This document shows, in pieces, positions 16,122-24,524 of a stretch of DNA of 52,115 bases; the first letter of the stretch is position 1, and each line of letters begins with the position of its first letter. A program made the translations under genes and the position numbers. Source of the stretch: Actibacterium naphthalenivorans. Its GTDB lineage: Bacteria > Pseudomonadota > Alphaproteobacteria > Rhodobacterales > Rhodobacteraceae. A model generated the notes under the pieces. It was given only the letters and a program-made list of their open reading frames with translations, was not told the origin of the DNA and made no database searches. Location: positions 1 to 52,115 of the forward strand of contig NZ_JACIEQ010000008.1 in the NCBI RefSeq assembly GCF_014196965.1. Direction: 5' to 3'.

Positions 16122-17516
16122 ATGAAACAAACACGTAGGGATTTCTTGCGCAATGCAACTCTGGCGGCCTGTGCGGCCGCCATCCCGCGGTCGGCTTATG
16201 CCGCAACCCCGTTCGAGGACGTGGTTACCAAGGTTGCGCGTCGACAACTTCTTCCGGACACCTACCCGGAAACAGAGATCTGGGGCTATGACGGTCTTGT
16301 TCCGGCCCCGGAAATCCGGGTTGCACAAGGCGATCGGGTGCGTCGCAGGTTCCGCAACGAGGTACCCGATCCCAGTTCGGTTCACTGGCACGGAATCCGG
16401 ATCGATAACGCGATGGATGGCGTTTCAGGACTGACCCAGAAAGCCGTGGCACCAGGTGAAACCTTTGACTACGACTTCGTCGTACCGGACGCGGGCACCT
16501 ATTGGTATCACGCGCATAATCGCTCATACGAGCAAGTCGCGCGTGGTTTGCGCGGTGCCTTGATCGTCGAAGAGGTCGATGGACCGGACATAGACCGCGA
16601 GGAAGTCATCGTTCTGGAGGACTGGTTGCTCGACCCTGAGAGCGGGCAGCTGTTCGACAATTTCGAACAGCCTATGATGATGAGCCACGGTGGACGCATC
16701 GGCAACTTTATCACGACCAATGGGCGCTATGACCTGACCTTGCCCGCGAAGCGCAACGAACGCATTCGCTTGCGGATCATCAACGCAGCAAGCGCTCGAA
16801 TTTTCCCGCTGAGGCTCTCTGGATTCAGTGGCTGGACGGTGGCCGTGGATGGAATGCCAACCGGCCAACCCCAGTCGGTTGACGGCGAGTTGATCCTCGG
16901 CCCGGCACAGCGCGTCGACTTAATTGTGGATGTGACCGAAGGCGAAGGCGGCACCGCCCAATTGCTTCGCATCGGCGATGATGATCAACTGACCCCGTTG
17001 GTGAGTTTTCTGGTCAACGGCACAGCCAGTTCAGTACCAAGAGGCAAGCCACTGCCGTTGCCGCCGAACCCCGCGGCACACGCCCCGGACCTTGCCGATG
17101 CGCGTGATTTGCGACTGGTCATGTCCGGCGGGGCAATGGGGCGAATGCAGTCCGCATTGCTTGGCGGGGAACGTCTTGGATTCCGTCAGCTTGCCCAAGC
17201 GGGCAAATTCTGGGCCCTGAATGATGTCGCCGAAATGACCTACACGCCACTGGCCGATCTATCCCTGAACGAGCCGGTGCGCCTGAAGATCGAGAACCAG
17301 ACCGTTTTCCCACATGCGATGCACCTGCACGGGATGCATTTCCGCGAGCTGCGCCCCGACGGCGCGTTCGGGCCGATGCGGGACACGATCCTGTTGGCCG
17401 GCAACGAGTCCCGGGAGATCGCCTTTACGGCAGACAATCCCGGCAAGTGGCTGTTCCATTGCCACATGCTCAGCCACGCCGCATCTGGCATGACAACCTG
17501 GATACGGGTCACATGA
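16122..17516 (+). CDS. Multicopper oxidase (Tat-exported)
   Basis: The 464-residue protein has a twin-arginine signal (TRRDFLRNATLAACAAA) and three cupredoxin domains. All copper motifs are present: HWHGIRI, WYHAHNRS, HAMHLHGMHF and HCHMLSHAASGM, the last holding the type 1 Cys and a Met axial ligand. Such periplasmic oxidases turn Cu(I) into less toxic Cu(II) with O2, or oxidise phenols and Mn. It overlaps the next cytochrome gene by 4 bp, suggesting that the two proteins work together. A paralogue is at 24525. Confidence 0.93.
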   Translation: MKQTRRDFLRNATLAACAAAIPRSAYAATPFEDVVTKVARRQLLPDTYPETEIWGYDGLVPAPEIRVAQGDRVRRRFRNEVPDPSSVHWHGIRIDNAMDGVSGLTQKAVAPGETFDYDFVVPDAGTYWYHAHNRSYEQVARGLRGALIVEEVDGPDIDREEVIVLEDWLLDPESGQLFDNFEQPMMMSHGGRIGNFITTNGRYDLTLPAKRNERIRLRIINAASARIFPLRLSGFSGWTVAVDGMPTGQPQSVDGELILGPAQRVDLIVDVTEGEGGTAQLLRIGDDDQLTPLVSFLVNGTASSVPRGKPLPLPPNPAAHAPDLADARDLRLVMSGGAMGRMQSALLGGERLGFRQLAQAGKFWALNDVAEMTYTPLADLSLNEPVRLKIENQTVFPHAMHLHGMHFRELRPDGAFGPMRDTILLAGNESREIAFTADNPGKWLFHCHMLSHAASGMTTWIRVT

Positions 17517-17995
17517 GATATCTCGTTTGGTCCCTTCCGATCACTGTCGCAGCAGCCGCCTTCACGTATTGGCTCTCGACCAGTGCATCCTCGGATGTCG
17601 GCAGCGCGTCCAGGGCGGAGAGCTACGACATCGAAGAAGGCGCGTTGCTCTACGCAGAAAACTGTGCGTCTTGTCATGGCGCGGGTCTGGAAGGCCAGCC
17701 GGAATGGCGAACGCCCGGCGCGGATGGGCGCCTGCCAGCACCACCACATGATGAGACGGGTCACACCTGGCATCATCCTGACAGCCTGCTCTTCGATTAC
17801 ACAAAACTGGGGGGTGCGGCGCTTCTGGCGCGTCAGGGCGTCGAATTCGACAGTGGCATGCCCGGTTTCGCAGACGTGCTGACCGACCAGCAAATTCACA
17901 ACATCCTGGCCTTCATCCGGTCCACCTGGCCAGACCGCATCCGCGAAGTCCAGGCCGCGCGGACAGAAGCCGACGAACAACGGGGAGAGAACTAA
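17513..17995 (+). CDS. Monoheme cytochrome c
   Basis: The 160-residue protein starts at the ATG overlapping the oxidase stop (ATGA). It has a hydrophobic signal or anchor (about residues 4-24), the heme motif CASCH (near residue 46) and a Met-containing distal segment FDSGMPGFADV as sixth-ligand region. It is a typical small periplasmic class I cytochrome and a likely electron partner of the multicopper oxidase. The ScsC-like gene starts 1 bp after its stop. Confidence 0.88.
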   Translation: MRYLVWSLPITVAAAAFTYWLSTSASSDVGSASRAESYDIEEGALLYAENCASCHGAGLEGQPEWRTPGADGRLPAPPHDETGHTWHHPDSLLFDYTKLGGAALLARQGVEFDSGMPGFADVLTDQQIHNILAFIRSTWPDRIREVQAARTEADEQRGEN

Positions 17996-17996
17996 A

Positions 17997-18728
17997 ATGC
18001 GTTTCAGACAAGCCTTCACGACGGTCGCGATAGCTGCCTTGCTTCCGATACCGGCACTCGCGGACGAACTGTCAGAGTCCCGGGTCAAGGAACTTGTGCT
18101 CGAGGCAATCCGCGAGAACCCGGAGATTGTCATGGAGGCCGTGGCGATCCTCGAACAAAGGCAGGCGCAAGCGCAGGAGCTCAGTCAGGCCCAAGTTCTG
18201 AATGACCAGCGCGATCTGATCGAGAACGATCCGAATGCGCCGGTTCTCGGCAACCTGGAAGGGGACGTCACTGTTGTGGAATTTTTCGACTACAACTGTC
18301 CCTATTGTCGGCGGGTCAAACCCGAGGTGCGGGCTTTGATCGAAGACGATCCCAACATTCGCCTCGTCTATCGTGAATGGCCCATTCTCGGAGACGGATC
18401 GGTGTTTGCCGCGAAAGCGGCCTTGGCAGCGCGCAAGCAGGACAAATACGAAGAGTTTCACTGGGCAATGATGGGGCTGGAAGGCCGCGCGGAAGAGGCC
18501 TCCGTGCTGCGCGTGGCCGAGGAGATCGGCCTGGATATCGCGCAGTTGCGCAAGGACATGGAGGCCCCCGAGGTCGAAGAGCACATTGCGACCTCCATGC
18601 AACTGACCCAAGCTCTGGGCTTTAACGGCACGCCGTCTTTCGTGATCGGGGATGCGCTGGTCCCGGGCTTCGTCGAAAAGGCGCAGCTTGCCGACTTGGT
18701 CGAGGAAGCCCGCAAAGTCGAAGACTGA
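17997..18728 (+). CDS. scsC: ScsC/DsbA-like periplasmic thiol oxidoreductase
   Basis: The 243-residue protein has a signal peptide (to about A21), a helical N-terminal stretch (residues 25-75, many Glu/Gln) of the kind that trimerises ScsC and DsbG-like proteins, and a DsbA-type thioredoxin fold with FFDYNCPYCRRV. The cis-Pro loop is NGTPSF. ScsC accepts electrons from ScsB and works as an isomerase or copper-binding thiol protein. The ScsB-like partner is at 10294. The gene is last in the plus-strand run and ends at a hairpin. Confidence 0.88.
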   Translation: MRFRQAFTTVAIAALLPIPALADELSESRVKELVLEAIRENPEIVMEAVAILEQRQAQAQELSQAQVLNDQRDLIENDPNAPVLGNLEGDVTVVEFFDYNCPYCRRVKPEVRALIEDDPNIRLVYREWPILGDGSVFAAKAALAARKQDKYEEFHWAMMGLEGRAEEASVLRVAEEIGLDIAQLRKDMEAPEVEEHIATSMQLTQALGFNGTPSFVIGDALVPGFVEKAQLADLVEEARKVED

Positions 18729-18734
18729 AATTCT

Positions 18735-18766
18735 GTGCCCGGACCACCCTTGGGTGGTCCAGGCAC
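18735..18766. terminator. Bidirectional hairpin between scsC and copZ
   Basis: GGACCACCC (18741-18749) and GGGTGGTCC (18752-18760) pair perfectly and are flanked by GTGCC/GGCAC (18735-18739, 18762-18766). It separates two converging genes and probably ends both transcripts, although neither side has a clear T run. Confidence 0.65.
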
Positions 18767-18770
18767 TGCA

Positions 18771-18971
18771 TCAAGCGGCCGCAGGTTCCACGTTGTAGCC
18801 CGCATCCCGAATGATCGCTTGGACCTGATCGGCTGGTAACACGCTGTCGACATGCACCTGTCGGGCAGAAAGGTCACATTCCACGCCTGCATTCGGATCT
18901 GCGCTCTTCACCGCGCTTTCGATTGCTGCGGTGCAATGCCCACAGCTCATGTCCGGAACGCTGAACTTCAT
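18771..18971 (-). CDS. copZ: Copper chaperone CopZ-like HMA protein
   Basis: The 66-residue protein is a single heavy-metal-associated domain: MKFSVPDMSCGHCTAA with the metal-binding MxCxxC (here C-G-H-C) and the usual babbab length. It would carry Cu(I) to the ATPase CopA encoded on the other strand. The ATG at 18971 is chosen over a GTG three codons earlier because AAGGAG lies 8 bp before it. It has its own CueR-type promoter, back to back with that of copA. Confidence 0.88.
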   Translation of the reverse strand: MKFSVPDMSCGHCTAAIESAVKSADPNAGVECDLSARQVHVDSVLPADQVQAIIRDAGYNVEPAAA

Positions 18972-19003
18972 CGGAACCACTCCTTGATCTGATTTCTATC
19001 GGT

Positions 19004-19034
19004 GACATGGGGCTTCCCCCCGCTGGAAGGTCAA
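19004..19034 (-). promoter_or_regulatory. CueR-type promoter of copZ
   Basis: On the minus strand TTGACC (19029-19034), a 19-bp spacer with CTTCCAG and GGAAGCC half sites, and CATGTC as -10 (19004-19009). The arrangement is divergent from the copA promoter 28 bp away. Confidence 0.7.
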
Positions 19035-19062
19035 GTGAAGAAATTTATTTGGCGCCCTCCCA

Positions 19063-19093
19063 TTGACCCTCCAGTAACTGGAAGCCTCATATT
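19063..19093 (+). promoter_or_regulatory. CueR-type promoter of copA-cueR
   Basis: TTGACC (19063-19068), a 19-bp spacer with the dyad TCCAGTAACTGGA, and CATATT as -10 (19088-19093). Transcription should begin near 19100, which favours the ATG at 19124 over the one at 19103. The regulator is encoded in the same operon, so CueR probably controls its own level. Confidence 0.85.
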
Positions 19094-19123
19094 CCACTTC
19101 GAATGGAAAAACAGGTGACACAT

Positions 19124-21634
19124 ATGCCCGAACCCAAACAGATCAGCCTGCCGATCGAAGGCATGTCATGCGCGTCCTGCGTTGGCAGGGTCGATCGCGC
19201 ATTGAATGCAATCGACGGCGTAGAGGATGTGTCGGTGAACCTTGCCTCGGAAACTGCTCGCATGAGCGTGGACGCGCTCAAGCGCATTCCCGACATCATC
19301 GAATCCCTTCGCGAGCTGGGCTACCCCGCGCGGAAGGCCAGGGCCGAACTCACGATTGCAGCGATGTCCTGTGCCTCTTGCGTCGGGCGGGTCGATAAGG
19401 CGCTTGCCGCGGTGCCCGGGGTGGTCGAGGTGAACGTCAACCTCGCCTCAGAGACGGCGACGGTCGTTTACGTCGAAGGTCTTGTCACGACATCCGATCT
19501 GATCGAATCAAGCGGCGCGGCAGGGTATCCAGCAACCGTGGCAACGGCCCAGGCCGGTGACGACAGAGTTGCGCGCAAGGAGGAAGAGGCTCAGGCGCTT
19601 GCCAAACGGGTCACCTTTGCGGCCATCCTCGCCTTGCCGGTCTTCCTGATCGAAATGGGTGGCCACGTCATTCCGGCCGTTCATATGCTGATCGAGACCA
19701 CGATTGGCCAGCAGACGAGTTGGCTTCTTCAGTTCGTGCTGACGACAATCGTTCTCTTCGGCCCAGGCCGGACGTTTTACACCAAGGGTTTCCCGGCCTT
19801 GTTCCGGGGTGCCCCCGACATGAACAGCCTCGTCGCGGTCGGCACCGGGGCGGCTTACCTTTATTCCGTGGTTGCGACATTCGTACCGTCGGTCCTGCCT
19901 GACACGCTGCGCACCGTCTATTTCGAGGCGGCAGCGGTCATCGTCGTTCTGATCCTTCTGGGGCGGTTTCTTGAAGCGCGCGCCAAGGGGAGAACGGGCG
20001 CGGCCATCCAGAAGCTATTAGGGCTTCAGGCGCGGACTGCACGCGTGATGCGGGACGGAGAAAGCGTCGAGATCGAGATCGATGCGCTGGTTCAGGGTGA
20101 CATCGTCATCGTGCGCCCTGGTGAACGCATCGCGGTCGATGGCGAGGTCATCGAGGGGACCAGCCGCGTCGACGAAAGCATGCTGACAGGCGAGCCGATC
20201 CCCGCTGAAAAAGGTGCCGGAGATACGGTGACCGGCGGGACGGTCAACGGCGCCGGAAGCCTGCAGTTCCTCGCCACGCGGGTCGGCGCCGACACGACCC
20301 TGGCGCAGATTATTCGCATGGTCGAAGAGGCCCAGGGCGCCAAACTGCCGATCCAGGGATTGGTCGACCGGATCACCTTGTGGTTCGTGCCTGCCGTGAT
20401 GGCGATCGCGGCGGCGACCGTGCTGGTCTGGCTGTTTTTCGGGCCTGATCCGGCCCTGACGATGGCGCTGGTCGCCGGTGTGTCGGTGCTCATCATCGCG
20501 TGCCCCTGCGCGATGGGGCTTGCGACGCCGACCTCGATCATGGTCGGGACGGGACGTGCTGCGGAAATGGGTGTCCTGTTCCGTAAAGGTGACGCCTTGC
20601 AGCAGCTCGATTCCGTTGATGTGGTCGCCCTCGACAAAACAGGCACGGTGACCGAGGGGCGACCCGCACTGACTGACCTTGTGCTGGCGGAAGGGTTCGA
20701 TCGTACAACAACGCTTTCGAAGATGGCCGCCGTAGAGTCGCTCTCCGAGCATCCTGTCGCGGACGCCATCGTGCGGGCCGCGCGGGCCGAGGGCGCACCT
20801 CTTGTGGCGGCCGAAGGCTTTCAATCGGTCACAGGTTACGGCGTGCGCGCCGTGGTCGAAGACGTGGAGGTGTTGGTTGGGGCCGACCGCTACATGGCGC
20901 GCGAAGGCATTGACGTCTCGGCATTGTCTCCAGAGGAAACGAAGATCGCAAGCAAGGGTCGCACGGCGCTTTACGCTGCCATAGATGGGCGTGTCGCCGC
21001 CGTGATCGGCGTGGCCGATCCGGTCAAACCGGCAAGCCGCGCAGCCATCGCAGCGCTGCACGAAAAGGGTCTTGCGGTTGCGATGATCACCGGCGACAAA
21101 CGCGAAACCGCCGAAGCCATCGCCCGCGAAACCGGTATCGACCACGTCATCGCCGGCGTCCTGCCGGACGGCAAGGTTGCGGCGCTCGACAGTTTGCGCC
21201 AAGGGAACAAGCGCATCGCCTTTGTCGGCGACGGGATCAATGACGCCCCGGCGCTGGCGCATGCCGATGTGGGCATCGCCATTGGAACCGGCACCGATGT
21301 GGCCATCGAATCTGCGGATGTCGTCCTGATGTCGGGCGATTTGCGCGGCGTGGTGAACGCCTTCGAAGTATCGCGGCGGACCATGCGCAACATCCGGCAG
21401 AACCTGTTCTGGGCCTTTGCCTACAACGTGGCACTTATTCCGGTCGCTGCCGGGGTGCTCTATCCGGCCTTTGGGTTGCTCCTGTCACCAATCCTTGCGG
21501 CGGGTGCGATGGCGTTGTCCTCGGTGTTTGTCCTGACCAATGCCCTGCGGCTGCGGCGCATCGCGCCTGCGATGGACGAGCAGCGCGCAATCCCGGCAGA
21601 GATGGCAGCCGCCACTCCTGCTCCAGCAGAATAA
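19124..21634 (+). CDS. copA: Cu(I)-exporting P1B-type ATPase CopA
   Basis: The 836-residue ATPase has two N-terminal HMA domains, each with MSCASC (first at residues 14-19, second about residue 84), eight membrane helices, the intramembrane CPC in [12 protein letters not shown], the phosphorylation site DKTGTVTEG, and the hinge [10 protein letters not shown]. It pumps Cu(I) from cytoplasm to periplasm. The ATG at 19124 is preferred: AGGTG lies just before it, while the in-frame ATG at 19103 lies almost at the predicted transcript start. cueR follows 12 bp downstream and copZ is divergent. Confidence 0.95.
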   Translation: MPEPKQISLPIEGMSCASCVGRVDRALNAIDGVEDVSVNLASETARMSVDALKRIPDIIESLRELGYPARKARAELTIAAMSCASCVGRVDKALAAVPGVVEVNVNLASETATVVYVEGLVTTSDLIESSGAAGYPATVATAQAGDDRVARKEEEAQALAKRVTFAAILALPVFLIEMGGHVIPAVHMLIETTIGQQTSWLLQFVLTTIVLFGPGRTFYTKGFPALFRGAPDMNSLVAVGTGAAYLYSVVATFVPSVLPDTLRTVYFEAAAVIVVLILLGRFLEARAKGRTGAAIQKLLGLQARTARVMRDGESVEIEIDALVQGDIVIVRPGERIAVDGEVIEGTSRVDESMLTGEPIPAEKGAGDTVTGGTVNGAGSLQFLATRVGADTTLAQIIRMVEEAQGAKLPIQGLVDRITLWFVPAVMAIAAATVLVWLFFGPDPALTMALVAGVSVLIIACPCAMGLATPTSIMVGTGRAAEMGVLFRKGDALQQLDSVDVVALDKTGTVTEGRPALTDLVLAEGFDRTTTLSKMAAVESLSEHPVADAIVRAARAEGAPLVAAEGFQSVTGYGVRAVVEDVEVLVGADRYMAREGIDVSALSPEETKIASKGRTALYAAIDGRVAAVIGVADPVKPASRAAIAALHEKGLAVAMITGDKRETAEAIARETGIDHVIAGVLPDGKVAALDSLRQGNKRIAFVGDGINDAPALAHADVGIAIGTGTDVAIESADVVLMSGDLRGVVNAFEVSRRTMRNIRQNLFWAFAYNVALIPVAAGVLYPAFGLLLSPILAAGAMALSSVFVLTNALRLRRIAPAMDEQRAIPAEMAAATPAPAE

Positions 21635-21646
21635 CGGAGGTCCGAC

Positions 21647-22045
21647 ATGAACATCGGAGACGTTGCCCGACAATCGGGTGTGCCCGCCAAGACGATCCGC
21701 TACTACGAGGACATCGGTCTGATCCGCCCGAACCGTAGCGAGAACGGCTATCGCGCGTTCACCGAGAACCACGTTCACAAGCTGGCGTTTCTCGGTCGCG
21801 CACGGGCCTTGGGGTTCACCATCGAAGATTGCAGGACGCTCCTGTCGCTCTACGAGGATGAAAACCGCGAAAGCATGCAAGTGAAGGCGGTTGCGGAAGA
21901 CCATCTGCGCCAGATCGAGGAAAAGATCGCGAAACTGCAATCCATGCGCGCGACGCTCGCCGAACTGGTGGAAAAATGTGCCGGGGATCACCGGCCCGAC
22001 TGCCCCATCATCGAGGATCTGTCGCCGGAGCGGTTGGCCAAGTGA
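21647..22045 (+). CDS. cueR: Copper-responsive MerR-family regulator CueR/HmrR
   Basis: The 132-residue protein has the MerR helix-turn-helix (MNIGDVARQSGVPAKTIRYYEDIGLI), a dimerisation helix and the metal-binding loop CAGDHRPDC, two Cys seven residues apart as in Cu(I)/Ag(I)/Au(I) sensors of the HmrR type. It should activate promoters with a 19-bp spacer; five such promoters lie in the window. It is cotranscribed with copA. A GGAGG ribosome site precedes the ATG. Confidence 0.93.
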   Translation: MNIGDVARQSGVPAKTIRYYEDIGLIRPNRSENGYRAFTENHVHKLAFLGRARALGFTIEDCRTLLSLYEDENRESMQVKAVAEDHLRQIEEKIAKLQSMRATLAELVEKCAGDHRPDCPIIEDLSPERLAK

Positions 22046-22066
22046 CAGGCAAGAAGGGGCTGTACC

Positions 22067-22831
22067 TCAGAACCAGATCGCGCGGACCGGCATCCAGATA
22101 CCCATGAAGATCATCATCAGGTTTTCCGTCAGCGAAATGAACCCCAGCGGGACGGAACTGTCACCGCCGACGCAGGCGCATTTCAGCTCTCTCTTGTCGA
22201 TATAAACAGCCTTGAACACGCTGACAGCGCCTACCGTGCCGATAAACAAGGCAACCGGAGCCGAGAGCCACAGCAGCGCGCCGGCAGTCATCAGGATACC
22301 TGCCAACGCTTCGCCGAACGGGTAGACCTTGCCGTATCGCACCCATTTGCGCGCCAGCAGATCGTAGTTGAGGAACATCGTCGAAAACCCTTCGACATCC
22401 TGCAATTTCTGGATCGCGAGAATGGTCATGGACAGCGAAATGAACCATTCGAACCCCCGCAAGGTAAGGACCGACCCGTACTGGTGCCAAGACAGGCCCA
22501 ATGCCAACAGCGCGGCGACAGAAAAGATCGCGATGACCGGCTGGTAGGTCGTGTCGCTTTGCTCTTCCTCGGGTGGGTCAATGTCGAAAAACACCCTGAG
22601 ATCATCGTAACCGCCGATCCGTTCGTCCCCGATGAAAGTCTGCGGCGTCGTCTCGACCCCGTGCTTCTCCATGAAAGCATCGGTGTCTTCACGGGTGTCA
22701 AGCGGATGGTCTTCCACCTCGAAGCCTTGCCGCTCCAGCAGGTCTTTCGATTTCAGACCGTAGGGGCAGACATGGCCCGGCATGACCATGCGATAAAGCT
22801 GCGCGGATTTGCTGTCTGTGTCGCGGGGCAT
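22067..22831 (-). CDS. Glutaredoxin-MauE/DoxX fusion membrane protein
   Basis: The 254-residue protein fuses an N-terminal glutaredoxin fold (CPYG active site at about 22-25, TTPQTFI and IGGYDDL motifs) to a C-terminal MauE/DoxX-like bundle of four to five membrane helices ending near residue 254, with a CACVGGDSS Cys pair between helices. MauE-type proteins take part in periplasmic disulfide handling. The fusion would link cytoplasmic glutathione to the membrane (inference). It lies 12 bp after the DUF305 gene on the same strand. Confidence 0.82.
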   Translation of the reverse strand: MPRDTDSKSAQLYRMVMPGHVCPYGLKSKDLLERQGFEVEDHPLDTREDTDAFMEKHGVETTPQTFIGDERIGGYDDLRVFFDIDPPEEEQSDTTYQPVIAIFSVAALLALGLSWHQYGSVLTLRGFEWFISLSMTILAIQKLQDVEGFSTMFLNYDLLARKWVRYGKVYPFGEALAGILMTAGALLWLSAPVALFIGTVGAVSVFKAVYIDKRELKCACVGGDSSVPLGFISLTENLMMIFMGIWMPVRAIWF

Positions 22832-22843
22832 GTCCTTTCCTCC

Positions 22844-23680
22844 TTATCCGCTGCACGTAAGTTGACCACGGAACCCGGCTTCGTAGTCGGTTCCCGCGCT
22901 GACGATCAGATCGGTCAGGTCACCGTTCGTCTCTGCGATCTCGGCCGACAGCGGGCCTTCAGAAAATGCATTTTCGCCCTGCGCATTCAGGCGCACCAGA
23001 TCACCGCTGATCTTCATTGCGGCTGCAGACCCTTCGCCGGTTTCACCAGTCACCAGTACAGCCGGACTGTCCGAGGTGTAAGCAAAGCGGCAATTTCCGC
23101 CATTCGGGAACACCGCAGCGATTTCGTCTTCCGTCAGAAACTCAGGATCGACCTTCGACACGACCTCCGTTTGAAGCGCCTGTTGCGCATCCACAACCTG
23201 CGCCGGCGTTTCGCTTCGCGTGGCCGATGCTTCGCCGTTTGCTCCAATGTCAGCAATAAGGTAGCGCATTTCGGCGATTTCCTTGTCCTGCGCATAGATA
23301 ATGTCGTCTGCGAGCCCCCGGACGCGCGGGTCGGTGATCTCGGCACGAGTCGACGTCATGATGGCGATCGAGTGGTGCGGGATCATGGCGCGCATGTAGG
23401 ACCTGTCCTGCACCGTGAATTGCCCGCGAACCAGCCAGAGGCTCGCCGCGAAAAGGACTATTGCGCCAACGAAAATCGCGATGTTGGCTTTGGTGTTCTG
23501 ATACATGGACAACATGTACGCCAACATGATCACGGCCATGGTCGCCCCCATCAGGATGGCCATGTAAAGGCGTGTCTCCGAAAAGAAGATATGGCCCCAA
23601 AGATAGGTGTTCAGGTACATCAGAACGAACATGACCACGGTCGATGTTCCGATCATCATAAAGAATCGTGAGTAGTGCAT
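22844..23680 (-). CDS. DUF305 membrane protein with extra C-terminal domain
   Basis: The 278-residue protein has three to four N-terminal membrane helices (to about residue 107), a DUF305 region with the metal-binding-like MIPHHSIAIM motif, and an additional domain (about 190-278) with two Cys (GGNCRF and the C-terminal LTCSG) that DUF305 proteins usually lack. DUF305 proteins are ferritin-like and common in copper islands; the function is not established. Strong GGAGG ribosome site at 23691-23695. Confidence 0.78.
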   Translation of the reverse strand: MHYSRFFMMIGTSTVVMFVLMYLNTYLWGHIFFSETRLYMAILMGATMAVIMLAYMLSMYQNTKANIAIFVGAIVLFAASLWLVRGQFTVQDRSYMRAMIPHHSIAIMTSTRAEITDPRVRGLADDIIYAQDKEIAEMRYLIADIGANGEASATRSETPAQVVDAQQALQTEVVSKVDPEFLTEDEIAAVFPNGGNCRFAYTSDSPAVLVTGETGEGSAAAMKISGDLVRLNAQGENAFSEGPLSAEIAETNGDLTDLIVSAGTDYEAGFRGQLTCSG

Positions 23681-23711
23681 TTCCAGTCACCTCCTTGCAG
23701 TTCTCTGTAAA

Positions 23712-23742
23712 ACAACAACATTCCAGCGCTGGAGAGTTCCAA
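23712..23742 (-). promoter_or_regulatory. Possible CueR-type promoter of the DUF305 gene
   Basis: On the minus strand a TTGGAA -35-like box (23737-23742) precedes the perfect palindrome TCCAGCGCTGGA (23722-23733) in a 19-bp spacer, then TGTTGT. The palindrome resembles the other CueR sites but the -35 and -10 are poor. Confidence 0.4.
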
Positions 23743-23859
23743 AAGCACGAATTTTCGTAGTTTCAAGGCAACAAAGGCGCGTCGTTTGCCCCGGTTCACG
23801 GCTTCTTTTCTTTGCCCCTGACGCGCACTGAATTTTCATGGGTCCGAGGAGATCGCGCC

Positions 23860-24441
23860 ATGCAGAATTTCACGAGACGAGAATTGATTTGTGCCGGAGC
23901 GATGGGTTGCTTTCTGCCCACAACTGCCTGGGCCCACAAAGTCAAATTGCCCGAACGGTTTGAACCACAATTGGTAAACACCCGTCGTGGTGACTGGGTT
24001 AAAGGCGATGTCCACGTCGTTCCCGACGATTTTTTCCTTTATTTCATGCTCGAGGACGGGATGGCGATCCGCTACGGGGTCGGGGTAGGGCGCAAAGGTT
24101 TGTACGAACCCGGAGAGTTCACGGTAGCGCGCAAGGCCAAATGGCCATGGTGGCGGCCAACGAACGCCATGATCCGGCGCGAGCCACGCAAATACGCAAA
24201 GTACAAGGATGGACTGAAAGGCGGGCCAAACAACCCGCTCGGGGCCCGCGCGCTCTATCTCTACGATGCCGAGGGACGCGATACCTATCTTCGCATTCAT
24301 GGAACGAACGCCCCGGAGACAATTGGGTCTGCCGTGTCGAATGGATACGCGCGGTTGACGAATGAACATGTGAAGGATCTGTACGAACGCGTTGAAATCG
24401 GCGCCCGCGTCTTCCTGTATCCCAAAGTGACAACGGCGTGA
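23860..24441 (+). CDS. YkuD-family protein lacking the catalytic cysteine
   Basis: The 193-residue protein has a Tat-like signal (FTRRELICAGAMGCF) and a clear L,D-transpeptidase domain including H147 in YLRIHGTN, but the catalytic motif reads S160-N-G-Y163 where its paralogues have SSGC or SNGC. The codon is TAC (24346-24348), one base from TGC. The rest of the frame is intact and has a GAGGAG ribosome site, so it is not an obvious decayed gene. Options are a recent inactivating change, a peptidoglycan-binding pseudoenzyme or a sequencing error. A multicopper oxidase gene follows. Confidence 0.88.
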   Translation: MQNFTRRELICAGAMGCFLPTTAWAHKVKLPERFEPQLVNTRRGDWVKGDVHVVPDDFFLYFMLEDGMAIRYGVGVGRKGLYEPGEFTVARKAKWPWWRPTNAMIRREPRKYAKYKDGLKGGPNNPLGARALYLYDAEGRDTYLRIHGTNAPETIGSAVSNGYARLTNEHVKDLYERVEIGARVFLYPKVTTA

Positions 24442-24524
24442 GGAGTGTTCTGTCGCCTTGAAGTTCCTCTTCCGGAAATGGCACAAGTGCGGCAGTTGGC
24501 GAAAGCCAGTCTATCATTCATGAG

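Noticed and set aside
20018-21262. 414-residue minus-strand frame inside copA
   Set aside because: It is antisense to conserved ATPase motifs, has no recognisable domain and has no start signal; it reflects GC-rich codon bias.
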